From JAWPMT01 sp965215825 (GTDB lineage: Bacteria; Bacteroidota; Bacteroidia; Cytophagales; Cyclobacteriaceae): a stretch of 64,000 nt of DNA. Below, one piece after another: positions 45,658 to 55,439 of the stretch (the first letter of the stretch is position 1; each line of letters begins with the position of its first letter). The notes beneath the pieces were generated by a model. That model saw nothing but the letters and a program-made list of their open reading frames with translations. It searched no databases and had not been told where the DNA came from. The stretch lies in the NCBI GenBank assembly GCA_965215825.1, contig CBDCEM010000003.1:1302001-1366000 (forward strand). The letters are read 5' to 3'. The position numbers and the translations under genes are program-made.

Positions 45658-47454
45658 ATGGGGATTGATGCCATAATTGTTGCGATACTTATCATCGTTG
45701 CGCTGATACTATTTGCCAGCAACTGGATATCTGTTGATATCATTTCTTTTGGTTTAATGGGGGCGTTTATTGTATTTGGCATTTTATCACCCCAAGAAGC
45801 CATTTCTGGATTTAGTAATCCGGCGGTGATTACCGTCATGTTAATGTTCGTGTTGAGTAACGCCTTACTTAATACTGGATCTTTACAGCGTATAGCACCC
45901 TATCTTGGTAAAATCTATAAAAAGAGTTTTAACCTGGGCTTGTTGGTGACATTGCTATTCATAGGAACTGCATCGGCTTTTCTAAACAATACGCCCATAG
46001 TAGCCATGTTCATCCCTGTGATGATTACCGTTTCGCACCGTTCAGGGATAAGTCCTTCCAAATTATTGATACCACTTTCTTACGCCTCTATCCTTGGAGG
46101 AACTTGCACTTTGGTAGGAACATCGACGAATATTTTAGTTAGTGGAATTGCTGAAAGTAATGGTATTCCAGGTTTTTCCATGTTCCTTTCCACTCCAATT
46201 GGCCTTGTATACTTGATAGTGGGGACAATTTATTTGCTGGCTTTTGGGAAAAGAATTTTACCAGACCGTCTTTCAGAGGATTACCTACAAAACAAAATTG
46301 GTATTCGAAATTACCTAACGGAAATAGAAATTAAGGAAGGATCCAACCTAAGTGGTATGTTGCTCATGGGTACACCCTTAGTAAAAGACCTGGATCTGGA
46401 TGTGGTTGAGATACGTAGAGGTGAAGCCATATTTACCTTGCCTTCTGGTGATGTCACTCTCTTTTCAGGTGATGTTTTGAAGATAAGGTGCGATTTGAAC
46501 AAATTAAAAGATATAAGGGACGCGTTGCGTGTCGAACTCAGTAGAGCCACAGTTAGTCTCAGCGACACCCAAATGCCGAAGGGTAATACAACGTTGCTGG
46601 AGTTGGTAATAACGAACGGCTCGGAATTTATAGGTAAAACGTTGAGAGAGATGGATTTCCGTCGACGGTACAGAGCTGTCCCGCTTGCCATTTTGCATAG
46701 AGAAGAGATTGTCAGGGAAAGACTCCATCAGGTTAGCCTGGGGGCAGGTGATATCATCCTTACCGAAATTAAATCACATAGAGTCGAAAACCTCAAAAGG
46801 GAAGAGATGAAATCGAAGAGCCCTTTCGTCGTATTGTCGGAGGAAGGAATCATAGATTTTCAAAAAACTAAGTTTCTCAAAGTAATTGCCGTTATTGGGG
46901 CTGTGGTAGTATTATCGGCCATTGGTTTACTGCCAATTGTGGCGGGACTCTTGATAGGTACCGTAGCCTTGGTACTGATGAACTGCATTAAACCAAAAGA
47001 AATTTATAGATCGGTGGATTGGAAAGTGATCTTCCTATTGGCCGGTGCCTTATCGATGGGCAAGGCCATGGCCCAAACAGGATTATCCAACCAATTGGCA
47101 AGTGCGATTGTTACAAATTTAAACGTGTGGGGCCCATTGGCGGTTTTGTCCGGATTGTATATTGCAACTTCCCTGCTGACAGAGGTGATGTCAAATAATG
47201 CTACAGCTGCCTTGTTTGCGCCGATTGCAATAGCTACGGCTAATCAATTGGAAGTCAGTCCGATTCCTTTTCTTATCGCTGTGATGTTAGCTGCATCAGC
47301 TAGTTTTATGACACCAATTGGCTATCAGACTAACACCATGGTCTTCAATGCAGGACAGTATAAATTTCGGGACTTTGTGAAAGTAGGAATAGGCTTAAAC
47401 TTGATTTTCTGGCTGATTGCTACTTTTCTGATTCCTCTGATTTATCCCTTTTGA
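45658..47454 (+). CDS. SLC13-family permease with two RCK-C domains
   Basis: 598 residues. Two membrane halves of the SLC13 (divalent anion:sodium symporter) type flank two RCK_C/TrkA-C domains at about 220-295 and 311-385. The family motifs with paired Asn-Thr are seen in FLNNTPIVAMFIP with GTCTLVGTSTNILVSG (first half) and MSNNATAALFAP with MTPIGYQTNTMVF (second half). Substrates in this group include sulfate, and di- and tricarboxylates; the exact one is not clear. Starts 4 bases after mvaB. Confidence 0.9.
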   Translation: MGIDAIIVAILIIVALILFASNWISVDIISFGLMGAFIVFGILSPQEAISGFSNPAVITVMLMFVLSNALLNTGSLQRIAPYLGKIYKKSFNLGLLVTLLFIGTASAFLNNTPIVAMFIPVMITVSHRSGISPSKLLIPLSYASILGGTCTLVGTSTNILVSGIAESNGIPGFSMFLSTPIGLVYLIVGTIYLLAFGKRILPDRLSEDYLQNKIGIRNYLTEIEIKEGSNLSGMLLMGTPLVKDLDLDVVEIRRGEAIFTLPSGDVTLFSGDVLKIRCDLNKLKDIRDALRVELSRATVSLSDTQMPKGNTTLLELVITNGSEFIGKTLREMDFRRRYRAVPLAILHREEIVRERLHQVSLGAGDIILTEIKSHRVENLKREEMKSKSPFVVLSEEGIIDFQKTKFLKVIAVIGAVVVLSAIGLLPIVAGLLIGTVALVLMNCIKPKEIYRSVDWKVIFLLAGALSMGKAMAQTGLSNQLASAIVTNLNVWGPLAVLSGLYIATSLLTEVMSNNATAALFAPIAIATANQLEVSPIPFLIAVMLAASASFMTPIGYQTNTMVFNAGQYKFRDFVKVGIGLNLIFWLIATFLIPLIYPF

Positions 47455-47463
47455 AGATAGTAA

Positions 47464-48549
47464 TCAGGTTCTTCCAGGTCTGTTCAATAGGTATTTTTTA
47501 CCTGGTAAAGAGCTGATTAGTCCTGCAAACTCAAGTGCAAGAAGGAGTGAGGCGAGTTGGGTAATAGGTACCTGGGACTTCCATGAAAGCTCATCAATTG
47601 CCAGACCTTCTGGAAATTTTCGAATGGCTGTTATTATGGCTTTTTCTTCCCTTGTGAGGCTCAGTGCTTCATAATCGGTGTGATCGTGCTGATTGATTTC
47701 TCCATCCCAATTCAAATGATAAAGCAAGTCATTCACGCCCGTATATATCAAAGCCTTTTGTTGCTTTATCAGGTTATTACATCCAGCTGAAACAGCATTA
47801 GTAAGGTTTCCGGGAACAGCAAAAACAGGTTTATCATACGAAAAAGCAATATTGGCTGTGATAAGGGCACCTCCTTTTTCTGCGGCTTCTACTACGATAG
47901 TGACGTCAGCGAGTGCAGCGATGATTCGGTTTCGCGCAGGGAACAGCCTGGCGTCAGGCTTGGTGCTTGGTGGGTTTTCTGAAATTAAGCATCCTGTTTC
48001 ATATATTTTTTGAGCTGTAGGCCAATGTGCCTTGGGATAGATTACGTTAAGTCCGCTGGCCAAAACAGCATGATTTACAACATTGTGCTGTAGAGCGCTT
48101 TTATGAGCTTCAATGTCGATTCCGTATGCCAAACCACTGACTACTGCCGCATCCAGGTTGCTGAGTTCTGAAACAATGTTTTGAGTAACTTCTCTTCCGT
48201 ACCGGGTCGCTTTTCTGGTACCAACTATAGCAACACTTCTCTGTTTTAGACTTTTGAGGTCGCCTTTTATGAAAAGTAAGGTTGGGGCATCGAAAACGCT
48301 TCTTAACTGAGGCGGATAGTCGCTATCTAAGAAATGTACAATATTTATACTTGACTGATCACACTCGGCAATGATTTGATCGGCTTCTTTAAAGGAGGAT
48401 TTACTTATTATTCCCTCAATAACTTTATTGCCGATTCCAGGGATTCGAAGTAATGTCTTTTTTGAAGAGGTAAAGACTTCTTGTATCGATCCTGTATAAC
48501 TGATCAGATTCCTTGCAGTAGAATAACCAATTCCAGAGATTCTATTCAA
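47464..48549 (-). CDS. dprA: DNA processing protein DprA
   Basis: At least 361 residues with an N-terminal helix-hairpin-helix-like domain, the Rossmann fold typical of DprA/Smf (VGTRKATRYGRE, SGLAYGIDIEAHKSAL, FPARNRIIAALAD, GALITA) and a C-terminal winged helix (ELSWKSQVPITQLASLLLALE). It loads RecA on single-stranded DNA taken up in transformation. Coordinates use a TTG at 48549, but conserved residues (TEETFLHLAL) continue in frame upstream without an ATG, GTG or TTG, so the true start is uncertain. Confidence 0.9.
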   Translation of the reverse strand: MNRISGIGYSTARNLISYTGSIQEVFTSSKKTLLRIPGIGNKVIEGIISKSSFKEADQIIAECDQSSINIVHFLDSDYPPQLRSVFDAPTLLFIKGDLKSLKQRSVAIVGTRKATRYGREVTQNIVSELSNLDAAVVSGLAYGIDIEAHKSALQHNVVNHAVLASGLNVIYPKAHWPTAQKIYETGCLISENPPSTKPDARLFPARNRIIAALADVTIVVEAAEKGGALITANIAFSYDKPVFAVPGNLTNAVSAGCNNLIKQQKALIYTGVNDLLYHLNWDGEINQHDHTDYEALSLTREEKAIITAIRKFPEGLAIDELSWKSQVPITQLASLLLALEFAGLISSLPGKKYLLNRPGRT

Positions 48550-48578
48550 GGCCAGGTGTAAAAATGTTTCTTCTGTTA

Positions 48579-48917
48579 CTACGGCAGATCTTCCCGCATC
48601 CGTTGTAGAAAATGTTTGACTTTCTTTAATGATTCTATTAGTTCAATCTTGTTTTTAGCTGCTTCCACGTCACTTTTGATGAAATCTCGAGCACCGTGGA
48701 GGGTGTATCCCTTCTCCTTTACAAGGTAATAAATCAGTTTCACATTTTTGATATCTTCTTTCGTAAATTGTCTATTTCCTTTACGATTTTTCTTAGGTTT
48801 TATGATATCAAATTCACTTTCCCAAAACCGAATTAGAGACGTTGCCACGTTTAACTGTTCTGCTACTTCACCTATTGTAAAGTACTTCTTCTCTATTTCT
48901 TTTTCCTTGTAAGGCAC
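48579..48917 (-). CDS. MerR-family transcriptional regulator
   Basis: 112 residues with a MerR-type winged helix: YFTIGEVAEQLNVATSLIRFWESEF, then KNRKGNRQFTKEDI, followed by a dimerising helix. It lacks effector cysteines, so it is not a metal sensor. It starts with GTG at 48917, right after the stop of the CapA-like gene (TGA-GTG), which suggests coupled translation, and precedes dprA. Confidence 0.9.
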   Translation of the reverse strand: MPYKEKEIEKKYFTIGEVAEQLNVATSLIRFWESEFDIIKPKKNRKGNRQFTKEDIKNVKLIYYLVKEKGYTLHGARDFIKSDVEAAKNKIELIESLKKVKHFLQRMREDLP

Positions 48918-50120
48918 TCAGTTTTGTTTTTCGTTTTGAAGATAGATAATTCTGCCAGAATCATCAAAGGTTAAGGGTGTTTCTGGAAAATCTTCTTCAG
49001 TAAGTTCTCTTATTGATTTGAAGGCCCGCATTTTTTTGTCTGGTCGGGGGCCTAATGTATAATCCTGATAGAAAGACTCAATTTTTCCAGTCAAAAACTT
49101 CCCTTCCGAATCCAATGAAACCTTCAGCAACGGAGCTTCGCCATTGGTGCCTCTAAGATTGAAGCGACCATAAGTTAAAAAGTTACCTAAGCTGTAGGCA
49201 ATGAGTCGATCCTTATAAATCTCTATAGCCCTTGGGACGTGTGGCCCATGTCCGATTAATAAGTCCGCTCCATTATCGATCATTCGATGTGAAAATTGAT
49301 ATACGTTACCACGGTCTTCCCCGTAATAGTACTCTCTTTTTCTGGTGACGCGTTTGTTTTTCGCACCTTCAGCACCAGCGTGAAAAGAAACAATTACAAT
49401 GTCGTTTAAACTGTCTAACTGTTTGACGATATTGAGCACCCGTTCTTCGTTGTGAATAATCAATGTGCCTTTGTTAGGTGATACAGCTACGACACCAATT
49501 CTGATTCGTCGCCTGTTCAATTGAGTAAATGGTACCTCCAGACTTCCCGCATAGGCAATTCCTAACGAATCAAGCACTTGCTGTGTGTTTAACCGACCTG
49601 TGATGCCAAAGTCATTGGCATGATTATTTGCCAGGCTTAGAATGTCAAATCCGTTTTTAGTGAAATGCTTAACCAGATGTTCGGGGGTTCTAAACAAATA
49701 GCACGCCTTGGGATTTTTGCATTCTTTTGCATCTCCTCCTTCATTTAGAATTACACCCTCCAAGTTTCCAAAAGTGACATCAGCTCCCCTTAAAATAGGC
49801 CTCACCGTTTTCCAAAGTAAATTGCCGCTATCGGCTGGTAAATAGGAGGTATTGGGATAGTTAGTGCCCATCATTATATCTCCCACTGCAACAATAGACA
49901 ATGTGTCTGGTTGAACCTTTGACAGGGCAACGTCCACCTCGTCCTCCAGAGAATGCAAAGTGTCTCCATCACTTGTAATAAAGATAGGTAGTTCCGGCTC
50001 CAGGGCTACAGTGTCTTTGGGAGCTTCTTGAGCCGGAGGCTGCTGTACAATCACACGTTGTGGTTTACAACCAACAATCAACGAAAAGAGGATTATTAAG
50101 AAATAAAGAGATTTTTTCAT
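48918..50120 (-). CDS. CapA/PgsA-like metallophosphatase-fold lipoprotein
   Basis: 400 residues from the ATG at 50120 with lipobox SLIVGC. The CapA domain shows VAVGDIMMGTNYP, SLANNHANDFG, FHAGAEG, and HGPHVPRAIEIY followed by YSLGNFL, the metal-binding pattern of the calcineurin-like superfamily. Homologs are linked to poly-gamma-glutamate synthesis, but no pgsB/C is nearby, so a different role in the envelope is likely. Confidence 0.88.
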   Translation of the reverse strand: MKKSLYFLIILFSLIVGCKPQRVIVQQPPAQEAPKDTVALEPELPIFITSDGDTLHSLEDEVDVALSKVQPDTLSIVAVGDIMMGTNYPNTSYLPADSGNLLWKTVRPILRGADVTFGNLEGVILNEGGDAKECKNPKACYLFRTPEHLVKHFTKNGFDILSLANNHANDFGITGRLNTQQVLDSLGIAYAGSLEVPFTQLNRRRIRIGVVAVSPNKGTLIIHNEERVLNIVKQLDSLNDIVIVSFHAGAEGAKNKRVTRKREYYYGEDRGNVYQFSHRMIDNGADLLIGHGPHVPRAIEIYKDRLIAYSLGNFLTYGRFNLRGTNGEAPLLKVSLDSEGKFLTGKIESFYQDYTLGPRPDKKMRAFKSIRELTEEDFPETPLTFDDSGRIIYLQNEKQN

Positions 50121-50174
50121 TGTGTGAGAGCGCAAATATGAAAATTATGCATGAGCATTCAATTTCCCGGACAT

Positions 50175-50204
50175 AAAAAAACCGCAACCAGTGGCTGCGG
50201 TTTT
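50175..50204 (-). terminator. Intrinsic terminator after the M23 peptidase gene
   Basis: Minus strand: AAAACCGCA, 9-base loop, TGCGGTTTT plus further T. It lies 17 bases after the stop of the M23 gene. Confidence 0.8.
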
Positions 50205-50221
50205 CAATTTCTTTTTTGAGA

Positions 50222-51205
50222 TTAATAGGAGCCCAATGCCTGATTTTCTTTGGAGGCGAGACGAAGAATCTCTTCAAACTCCTCATCAGTCAAATCCCTA
50301 CTAAAGTAATATACAGGATTAATGGCTTTTCCATCCTTGTGCACTTCATAGTGCAAATGAGGCGCTGTTGATTTTCCTGAATTACCTGAGAATCCAATCA
50401 AATCACCCCGCTTTACTTTCTGACCCTTTTTTACATTGAACATATCAAGATGAGCATATCTTGTTTTGTATCCAAAGCCATGGTCAATATCTAGTCTTTT
50501 TCCGTAGCCAGTAAAACTTGATTTAACCACTTTCACCACCCCGTCGGCAGTAGCGTAAACAGGAGTACCCTTTGGTAATGAAAAATCGATGCCATTGTGA
50601 GGTCTTCTTACCTTGTGAATAGGATCGATTCTGTATCCGAATCCGCTGGAAAGACGCTTCAATTGCTTGTTTGAAACTGGTTGTATTGCAGGCATTGCTC
50701 GGAGCCACTCCTCTTTATTTTTTGCGAGCTTGACGATTTCGTCATATGATTTCGTTTGAATTACCATCTTCCGCTTCAACTCATCTATTTTCTTTGAGTT
50801 TCGCATCAAATAAGAATCTCTATCTACACCATCTTCTAACAAGTCTTTATAACGATCTGAACCCCCAACTCCAGCACTTCTTATTTGCTCAGGTACAGGC
50901 TCAACACCAAAGATTACACGATAGATATTGTCGTCTCTGCTCTCAAGAGAAAGAAGCATTTTTTCCATCTCCGCGAGTTGCTGATCCTGAATCTCTCCAT
51001 AATATTCGGATTGATTTAGTTTTTTTCTCAACAGTGCTTCTTCCGGAGACTCGAAATAATCAATATAAACCCATGTCATCCCAGCAGCAAGCAAGAAGGC
51101 TACCATCAAGAATCCAAGCGAGTTTAGTATAACATCCCAGGTCGATACAGTGATTCGTTCATATCTGCACGATTCGGTATCATAGTAATATTTGATGCGG
51201 GCCAT
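50222..51205 (-). CDS. M23-family membrane-anchored peptidase
   Basis: 327 residues from the ATG at 51205, which gives a normal cytosolic tail MARIKYYYDTESCRYER, a TM helix at about 27-48, a coiled coil and a C-terminal LytM/M23 domain. Zinc ligands are in HNGIDFSLP and PHLHYEVHKDG, with YAHLD between. It probably trims peptidoglycan cross-links or activates an amidase. The same N-terminal layout is widespread in Bacteroidota. Divergent from alaS across 137 bases. Confidence 0.93.
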   Translation of the reverse strand: MARIKYYYDTESCRYERITVSTWDVILNSLGFLMVAFLLAAGMTWVYIDYFESPEEALLRKKLNQSEYYGEIQDQQLAEMEKMLLSLESRDDNIYRVIFGVEPVPEQIRSAGVGGSDRYKDLLEDGVDRDSYLMRNSKKIDELKRKMVIQTKSYDEIVKLAKNKEEWLRAMPAIQPVSNKQLKRLSSGFGYRIDPIHKVRRPHNGIDFSLPKGTPVYATADGVVKVVKSSFTGYGKRLDIDHGFGYKTRYAHLDMFNVKKGQKVKRGDLIGFSGNSGKSTAPHLHYEVHKDGKAINPVYYFSRDLTDEEFEEILRLASKENQALGSY

Positions 51206-51342
51206 TGAGTATTGAAAGTTGGTATGCTCTAATTTTGAACTTTGAAATAAGCGGTTGACAGCAAAATTCAACCACAATTTTATCATATTCGCATCTTAAA
51301 AGCAAGAACAGGAAAATAACGGATTGAATATCAATGGGTTAC

Positions 51343-53970
51343 ATGAATTCAAAGCAGATCAGAGCAAAATTTCAGACTTTTTTTACTGAAAAATCTCACA
51401 AAATTGTGCCTTCCGCTCCAATTGTGGTAAAAAATGACCCGACCTTGATGTTCACCAATGCCGGTATGAATCAGTTCAAGGACTTTTTTCTAGGCAATAA
51501 AAAAGCTGAATTCAAGAGAGTAGCTGATACGCAAAAGTGCTTACGTGTTTCCGGGAAACACAACGACCTGGAAGAAGTAGGGTTCGATACCTATCATCAT
51601 ACAATGTTCGAGATGCTAGGCAACTGGTCTTTTGGTGATTATTTCAAAGAAGATGCAATTAACTGGGCCTGGGAGTTACTGACCGAGGTATTCGAATTGC
51701 CAAAAGATCGGCTTTATGCTACTGTATTTGAGGGAAGTAAGGAGGACAAACTTGATGCAGATCAGGAAGCATTGAAACTATGGAGAAATTTACTACCAGA
51801 GGACCGGGTGCTCTTCGGGAATAAAAAGGACAATTTCTGGGAGATGGGCGACACGGGCCCCTGTGGACCTTGCTCAGAACTTCACATCGACCTGCGGCCA
51901 CAGGAAGAAGTGGAAAAATTGTCAGGAAGGGATTTAGTAAATAAGGATCATCCACAGGTGGTTGAAGTATGGAATCTGGTTTTCATGCAATTCAATAGGA
52001 TGAGTGATGGAAGTTTACAAGACCTTCCGGAACAGCATGTTGATACGGGAATGGGCTTTGAGCGGCTTGTCATGGCAATTCAACAAAAGCAATCCAATTA
52101 TGATACTGATGTTTTCCAACCAATCATTACGGAAGTAGCAAATTGGGCGGGAATCAAATATGGCGATGATGAAAAGAAAGACATTGCCCTTAGGGTAATC
52201 GCTGACCACATTCGAGCCATTTCTTTCACTATTGCTGACGGCCAATTACCAAGTAATGCCAAAGCAGGTTATGTCATTCGTCGGATTTTGAGGAGGGCCG
52301 TACGATACGGATACACTTTCCTTGGTTTTCAAGAACCTTTCCTGAATAAAATGGTTCCGATGCTTGCGGAGCAATTCAAAGATACCTTTCCTGAATTAGT
52401 CAATCAGCAGGATTTTGTTGCTAAGGTGATTGTCGAGGAAGAAATAGCATTTTTGAGAACGTTGGACAAAGGTCTTAAGCGCCTTGATGAGTTTAAGAAT
52501 ACAGGTAAGACGGTCATCGATGGAGCTACTTCCTTTGAGCTATACGATACTTATGGCTTTCCCTATGACCTTACTGCATTGATAGCAGGAGAAAATGGGT
52601 TAGAGATCAATAAAGATGCGTTTGATGCAGAAATGACTGTTCAAAGGGAACGCTCAAAAAATGCTGCAAAACAAGAATCAGGAGACTGGATCGAGTTGCT
52701 GTCTGATATTGAGCACTCGAGTTTCATTGGCTATGAACATTTAGAGGCCACGGTGAGAGTGGTTAAGTACCGTGAAGTCAAACAAAAGAATAAAGTGTTG
52801 TATCAGGTAGTCCTCGATCAAACACCTTTTTATGCAGAAAGTGGAGGACAAATAGGAGATACGGGTTTCCTCTCGAATGGAGAAGATCGGGTAAAAGTGA
52901 TTGATACAAAAAAGGAAAATGAACTGATAGTACACATACTGCCCAAGTTGCCGAAGGAGATGGAAGTTGTCTTAAATGCCAAAGTCGATGCTGAGAAACG
53001 AATACTGACGGAGAATAACCACTCCGCTACACATTTGTTGCACGCTGCATTGAGGCAGGTTTTGGGAACACATGTACAACAACGCGGGTCTCTGGTCAAT
53101 GAGAAGATTTTGCGTTTTGATTTTTCGCATTTTTCGAAAATGACTGCAGAAGAAATCAAAGAGGTAGAAAGAATAGTTAATAGAAAAGTACGGCAGAATA
53201 TAGCATTAATTGAAAAACGAAATGTGCCTATAGCTCAGGCACAGGAAATGGGTGCCATGGCGCTCTTCGGTGAAAAATATGGAGATTTTGTTCGAGTAAT
53301 AACATTTGATTCGGAATATTCAGTGGAGTTATGTGGCGGAACACATGTGGAACGAACAGGCCAAATTGGAGCTTTCAAAATTATCAGTGAAGGATCTGTT
53401 GCGGCTGGAGTTAGAAGAATTGAGGCCATTTCAGCGGAAGGAGCGGAAAATTTGTTGGGAGATCAATTTGATACATTAAATACGATAAGTGATATTTTGA
53501 AGAGCCCAAAGGCTCCGGTGGAGGCAGTGACTGATCTTCTCAATGAGCGGCAGGTGCTCAAAAAACAAATTGAGCAATTGCAACAAGAGAAAGTAGGTCA
53601 GGTCAAAAAGTCACTTAAAGAAATGATTTCGGATCATGGCCAGATGAAATTACTTGTTGCCAAGATAGCGTTGCCTGATGCAGATAGCCTCAAATCCATT
53701 GCTTTCCAGTTCAAAAAAGAAACACCCAAGCTGATCCAATTAATTGGTGCTGAAATCGGAGGTAAACCCCAATTATCCGTGATGATCGATGAACAACTGA
53801 TTGAATCATTGGATCTGAATGCATCGCAACTGGTTCGGGACATGGCCCGACATATCAAAGGTGGTGGTGGTGGTCAACCTTTTTATGCCACGGCTGGTGG
53901 CAAAGATGTATCAGGTATTGAAAGTGCATTAACCTATGGTGAAAATGTAATCAAAGAAAAATTAGGTTAA
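51343..53970 (+). CDS. alaS: Alanyl-tRNA synthetase
   Basis: 875 residues from the ATG at 51343 (MNSKQIRAKFQTFF), the usual start; an earlier ATG at 51334 adds three residues. Class II core (DPTLMFTNAGMNQFKD, motif 2 region with GFDTYHHTMFEMLGNW), editing domain with HSATHLLHAALR and CGGTHVERTG zinc ligands, and the C-terminal DHHA1-type domain ending in GGGGGQPFYATAGGKD. Complete and typical. Confidence 0.97.
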   Translation: MNSKQIRAKFQTFFTEKSHKIVPSAPIVVKNDPTLMFTNAGMNQFKDFFLGNKKAEFKRVADTQKCLRVSGKHNDLEEVGFDTYHHTMFEMLGNWSFGDYFKEDAINWAWELLTEVFELPKDRLYATVFEGSKEDKLDADQEALKLWRNLLPEDRVLFGNKKDNFWEMGDTGPCGPCSELHIDLRPQEEVEKLSGRDLVNKDHPQVVEVWNLVFMQFNRMSDGSLQDLPEQHVDTGMGFERLVMAIQQKQSNYDTDVFQPIITEVANWAGIKYGDDEKKDIALRVIADHIRAISFTIADGQLPSNAKAGYVIRRILRRAVRYGYTFLGFQEPFLNKMVPMLAEQFKDTFPELVNQQDFVAKVIVEEEIAFLRTLDKGLKRLDEFKNTGKTVIDGATSFELYDTYGFPYDLTALIAGENGLEINKDAFDAEMTVQRERSKNAAKQESGDWIELLSDIEHSSFIGYEHLEATVRVVKYREVKQKNKVLYQVVLDQTPFYAESGGQIGDTGFLSNGEDRVKVIDTKKENELIVHILPKLPKEMEVVLNAKVDAEKRILTENNHSATHLLHAALRQVLGTHVQQRGSLVNEKILRFDFSHFSKMTAEEIKEVERIVNRKVRQNIALIEKRNVPIAQAQEMGAMALFGEKYGDFVRVITFDSEYSVELCGGTHVERTGQIGAFKIISEGSVAAGVRRIEAISAEGAENLLGDQFDTLNTISDILKSPKAPVEAVTDLLNERQVLKKQIEQLQQEKVGQVKKSLKEMISDHGQMKLLVAKIALPDADSLKSIAFQFKKETPKLIQLIGAEIGGKPQLSVMIDEQLIESLDLNASQLVRDMARHIKGGGGGQPFYATAGGKDVSGIESALTYGENVIKEKLG

Positions 53971-53979
53971 TGTAAAAAC

Positions 53980-55425
53980 ATGGACAACATAGGATATCAG
54001 GTGGTCATCGGCCTGGAAATTCACGTTCAGCTCAAGACGAACTCAAAGATCTTTTCTGCGGATCCGGCTGCCTATGGCAATTTACCAAATGAAAATATTG
54101 GAATAATTACCCTGGCGCATCCGGGCACACTACCCAAATTGAATCGGCAGGTTATTGAGTTTGCTTCCAAAATGGGACTGGCGTGCCACTGCGATATCTC
54201 ACAGGATTTTATTTTTGATCGTAAAAACTATTTCTATCCCGACCTTCCTAAAGGTTATCAGTTAACGCAGGACCGGGCTCCAATTTGCCTGAATGGATAT
54301 GTGCCTGCTCGATTAAAAGAAGGCAGATCAAGGAAGGTCAAGCTCTTCAAAATTCACCTTGAAGAGGACGCTGGAAAGTCGATCCACGACGAGGGTCAAT
54401 TCACAGCTGTGGATTATAATCGTGCAGGGATGCCGTTGATTGAAATTGTAACACAACCAGATATTTATTCAGCAGAAGAGGCAGTAGCCGTTCTGGGAGA
54501 AGTTAGGCGGATGGTTCGATTTCTGAGAATCAGTGACGGAGATATGGAGAAAGGTAGCATGCGTTGTGATGCCAATATATCTATTCGGCCTGCCGAAACA
54601 ACGGAATTGGGTAAGAAAGTAGAAATTAAAAACATGAATAGCATGAGGAATGTTGCTCGAGCTATAATTCATGAAACAGAGCGACAAACAAAAATGCTTC
54701 GGGAAGGTAAATCAATTGTCTCTGAGACCAGAACTTTCAACGCAGATACCGGAACAACCGCGGGGATGCGAATGAAAGAAGAGCTCAATGATTACCGGTA
54801 TTTCCCTGAACCCGACCTAAGCCCTGTTAGTATTTCTGATATCGAATTGTCCAATTGGAGATTGGAGATGCCGAAACTACCTCAGGAGCTTTTTGACTTA
54901 TTTACGACAACTTATGAGTTGCCGGATTACGACTCAGAAGTACTTATCGAAGAACCGGGACTTGCAGACTTTGCCTGTGATCTTTTTGAAACCACGAAAT
55001 TTAAAAAACAAGCTTCAAATTGGTTGATGGGACCTGTCAAGTCCTGGTTGAATGAGCATAAATCTTCGATTGAAGATTTCCCGTTGAAACCTGATCAGCT
55101 TCACCAAATCATAAACTTAGTACAAGAAAAGAAATTAGGACATTCCAATGCAGTACAAAAGCTATTTCCATTCTTACTAGAAAATTCCGGGAAGACAGTC
55201 ATAGATGCCTGTAAGGAGTTAAATTTACTGTTGGAGCAGAACGATTCTGACCTCCAACTGGTTATTGATGAAATTCTGGCAGCACATCCCGATAAGGTGA
55301 AATCTTACCAAAACGGGAAGAAAGGCTTGCTTGGAATGTTCATGGGAGAGTTGATGAAAAAAACACAAGGAAAGGTCGATGCTAAGACAGCTAACAAGAA
55401 GCTCGCCGATTCGTTGAAACCTTGA
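53980..55425 (+). CDS. gatB: Asp-tRNA(Asn)/Glu-tRNA(Gln) amidotransferase subunit B
   Basis: 481-residue GatB. It has IGLEIHVQL near the start, FDRKNYFYPDLPKGYQ, EEDAGKS, MRCDANISI and VEIKNMNS, plus the C-terminal helical/YqeY-like domain. It activates and amidates mischarged tRNA together with GatA and GatC, which are not in this window. Starts 9 bases after alaS, so both translation genes probably form one unit. Confidence 0.96.
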   Translation: MDNIGYQVVIGLEIHVQLKTNSKIFSADPAAYGNLPNENIGIITLAHPGTLPKLNRQVIEFASKMGLACHCDISQDFIFDRKNYFYPDLPKGYQLTQDRAPICLNGYVPARLKEGRSRKVKLFKIHLEEDAGKSIHDEGQFTAVDYNRAGMPLIEIVTQPDIYSAEEAVAVLGEVRRMVRFLRISDGDMEKGSMRCDANISIRPAETTELGKKVEIKNMNSMRNVARAIIHETERQTKMLREGKSIVSETRTFNADTGTTAGMRMKEELNDYRYFPEPDLSPVSISDIELSNWRLEMPKLPQELFDLFTTTYELPDYDSEVLIEEPGLADFACDLFETTKFKKQASNWLMGPVKSWLNEHKSSIEDFPLKPDQLHQIINLVQEKKLGHSNAVQKLFPFLLENSGKTVIDACKELNLLLEQNDSDLQLVIDEILAAHPDKVKSYQNGKKGLLGMFMGELMKKTQGKVDAKTANKKLADSLKP

Positions 55426-55439
55426 AGAAGTTTGAAAAT

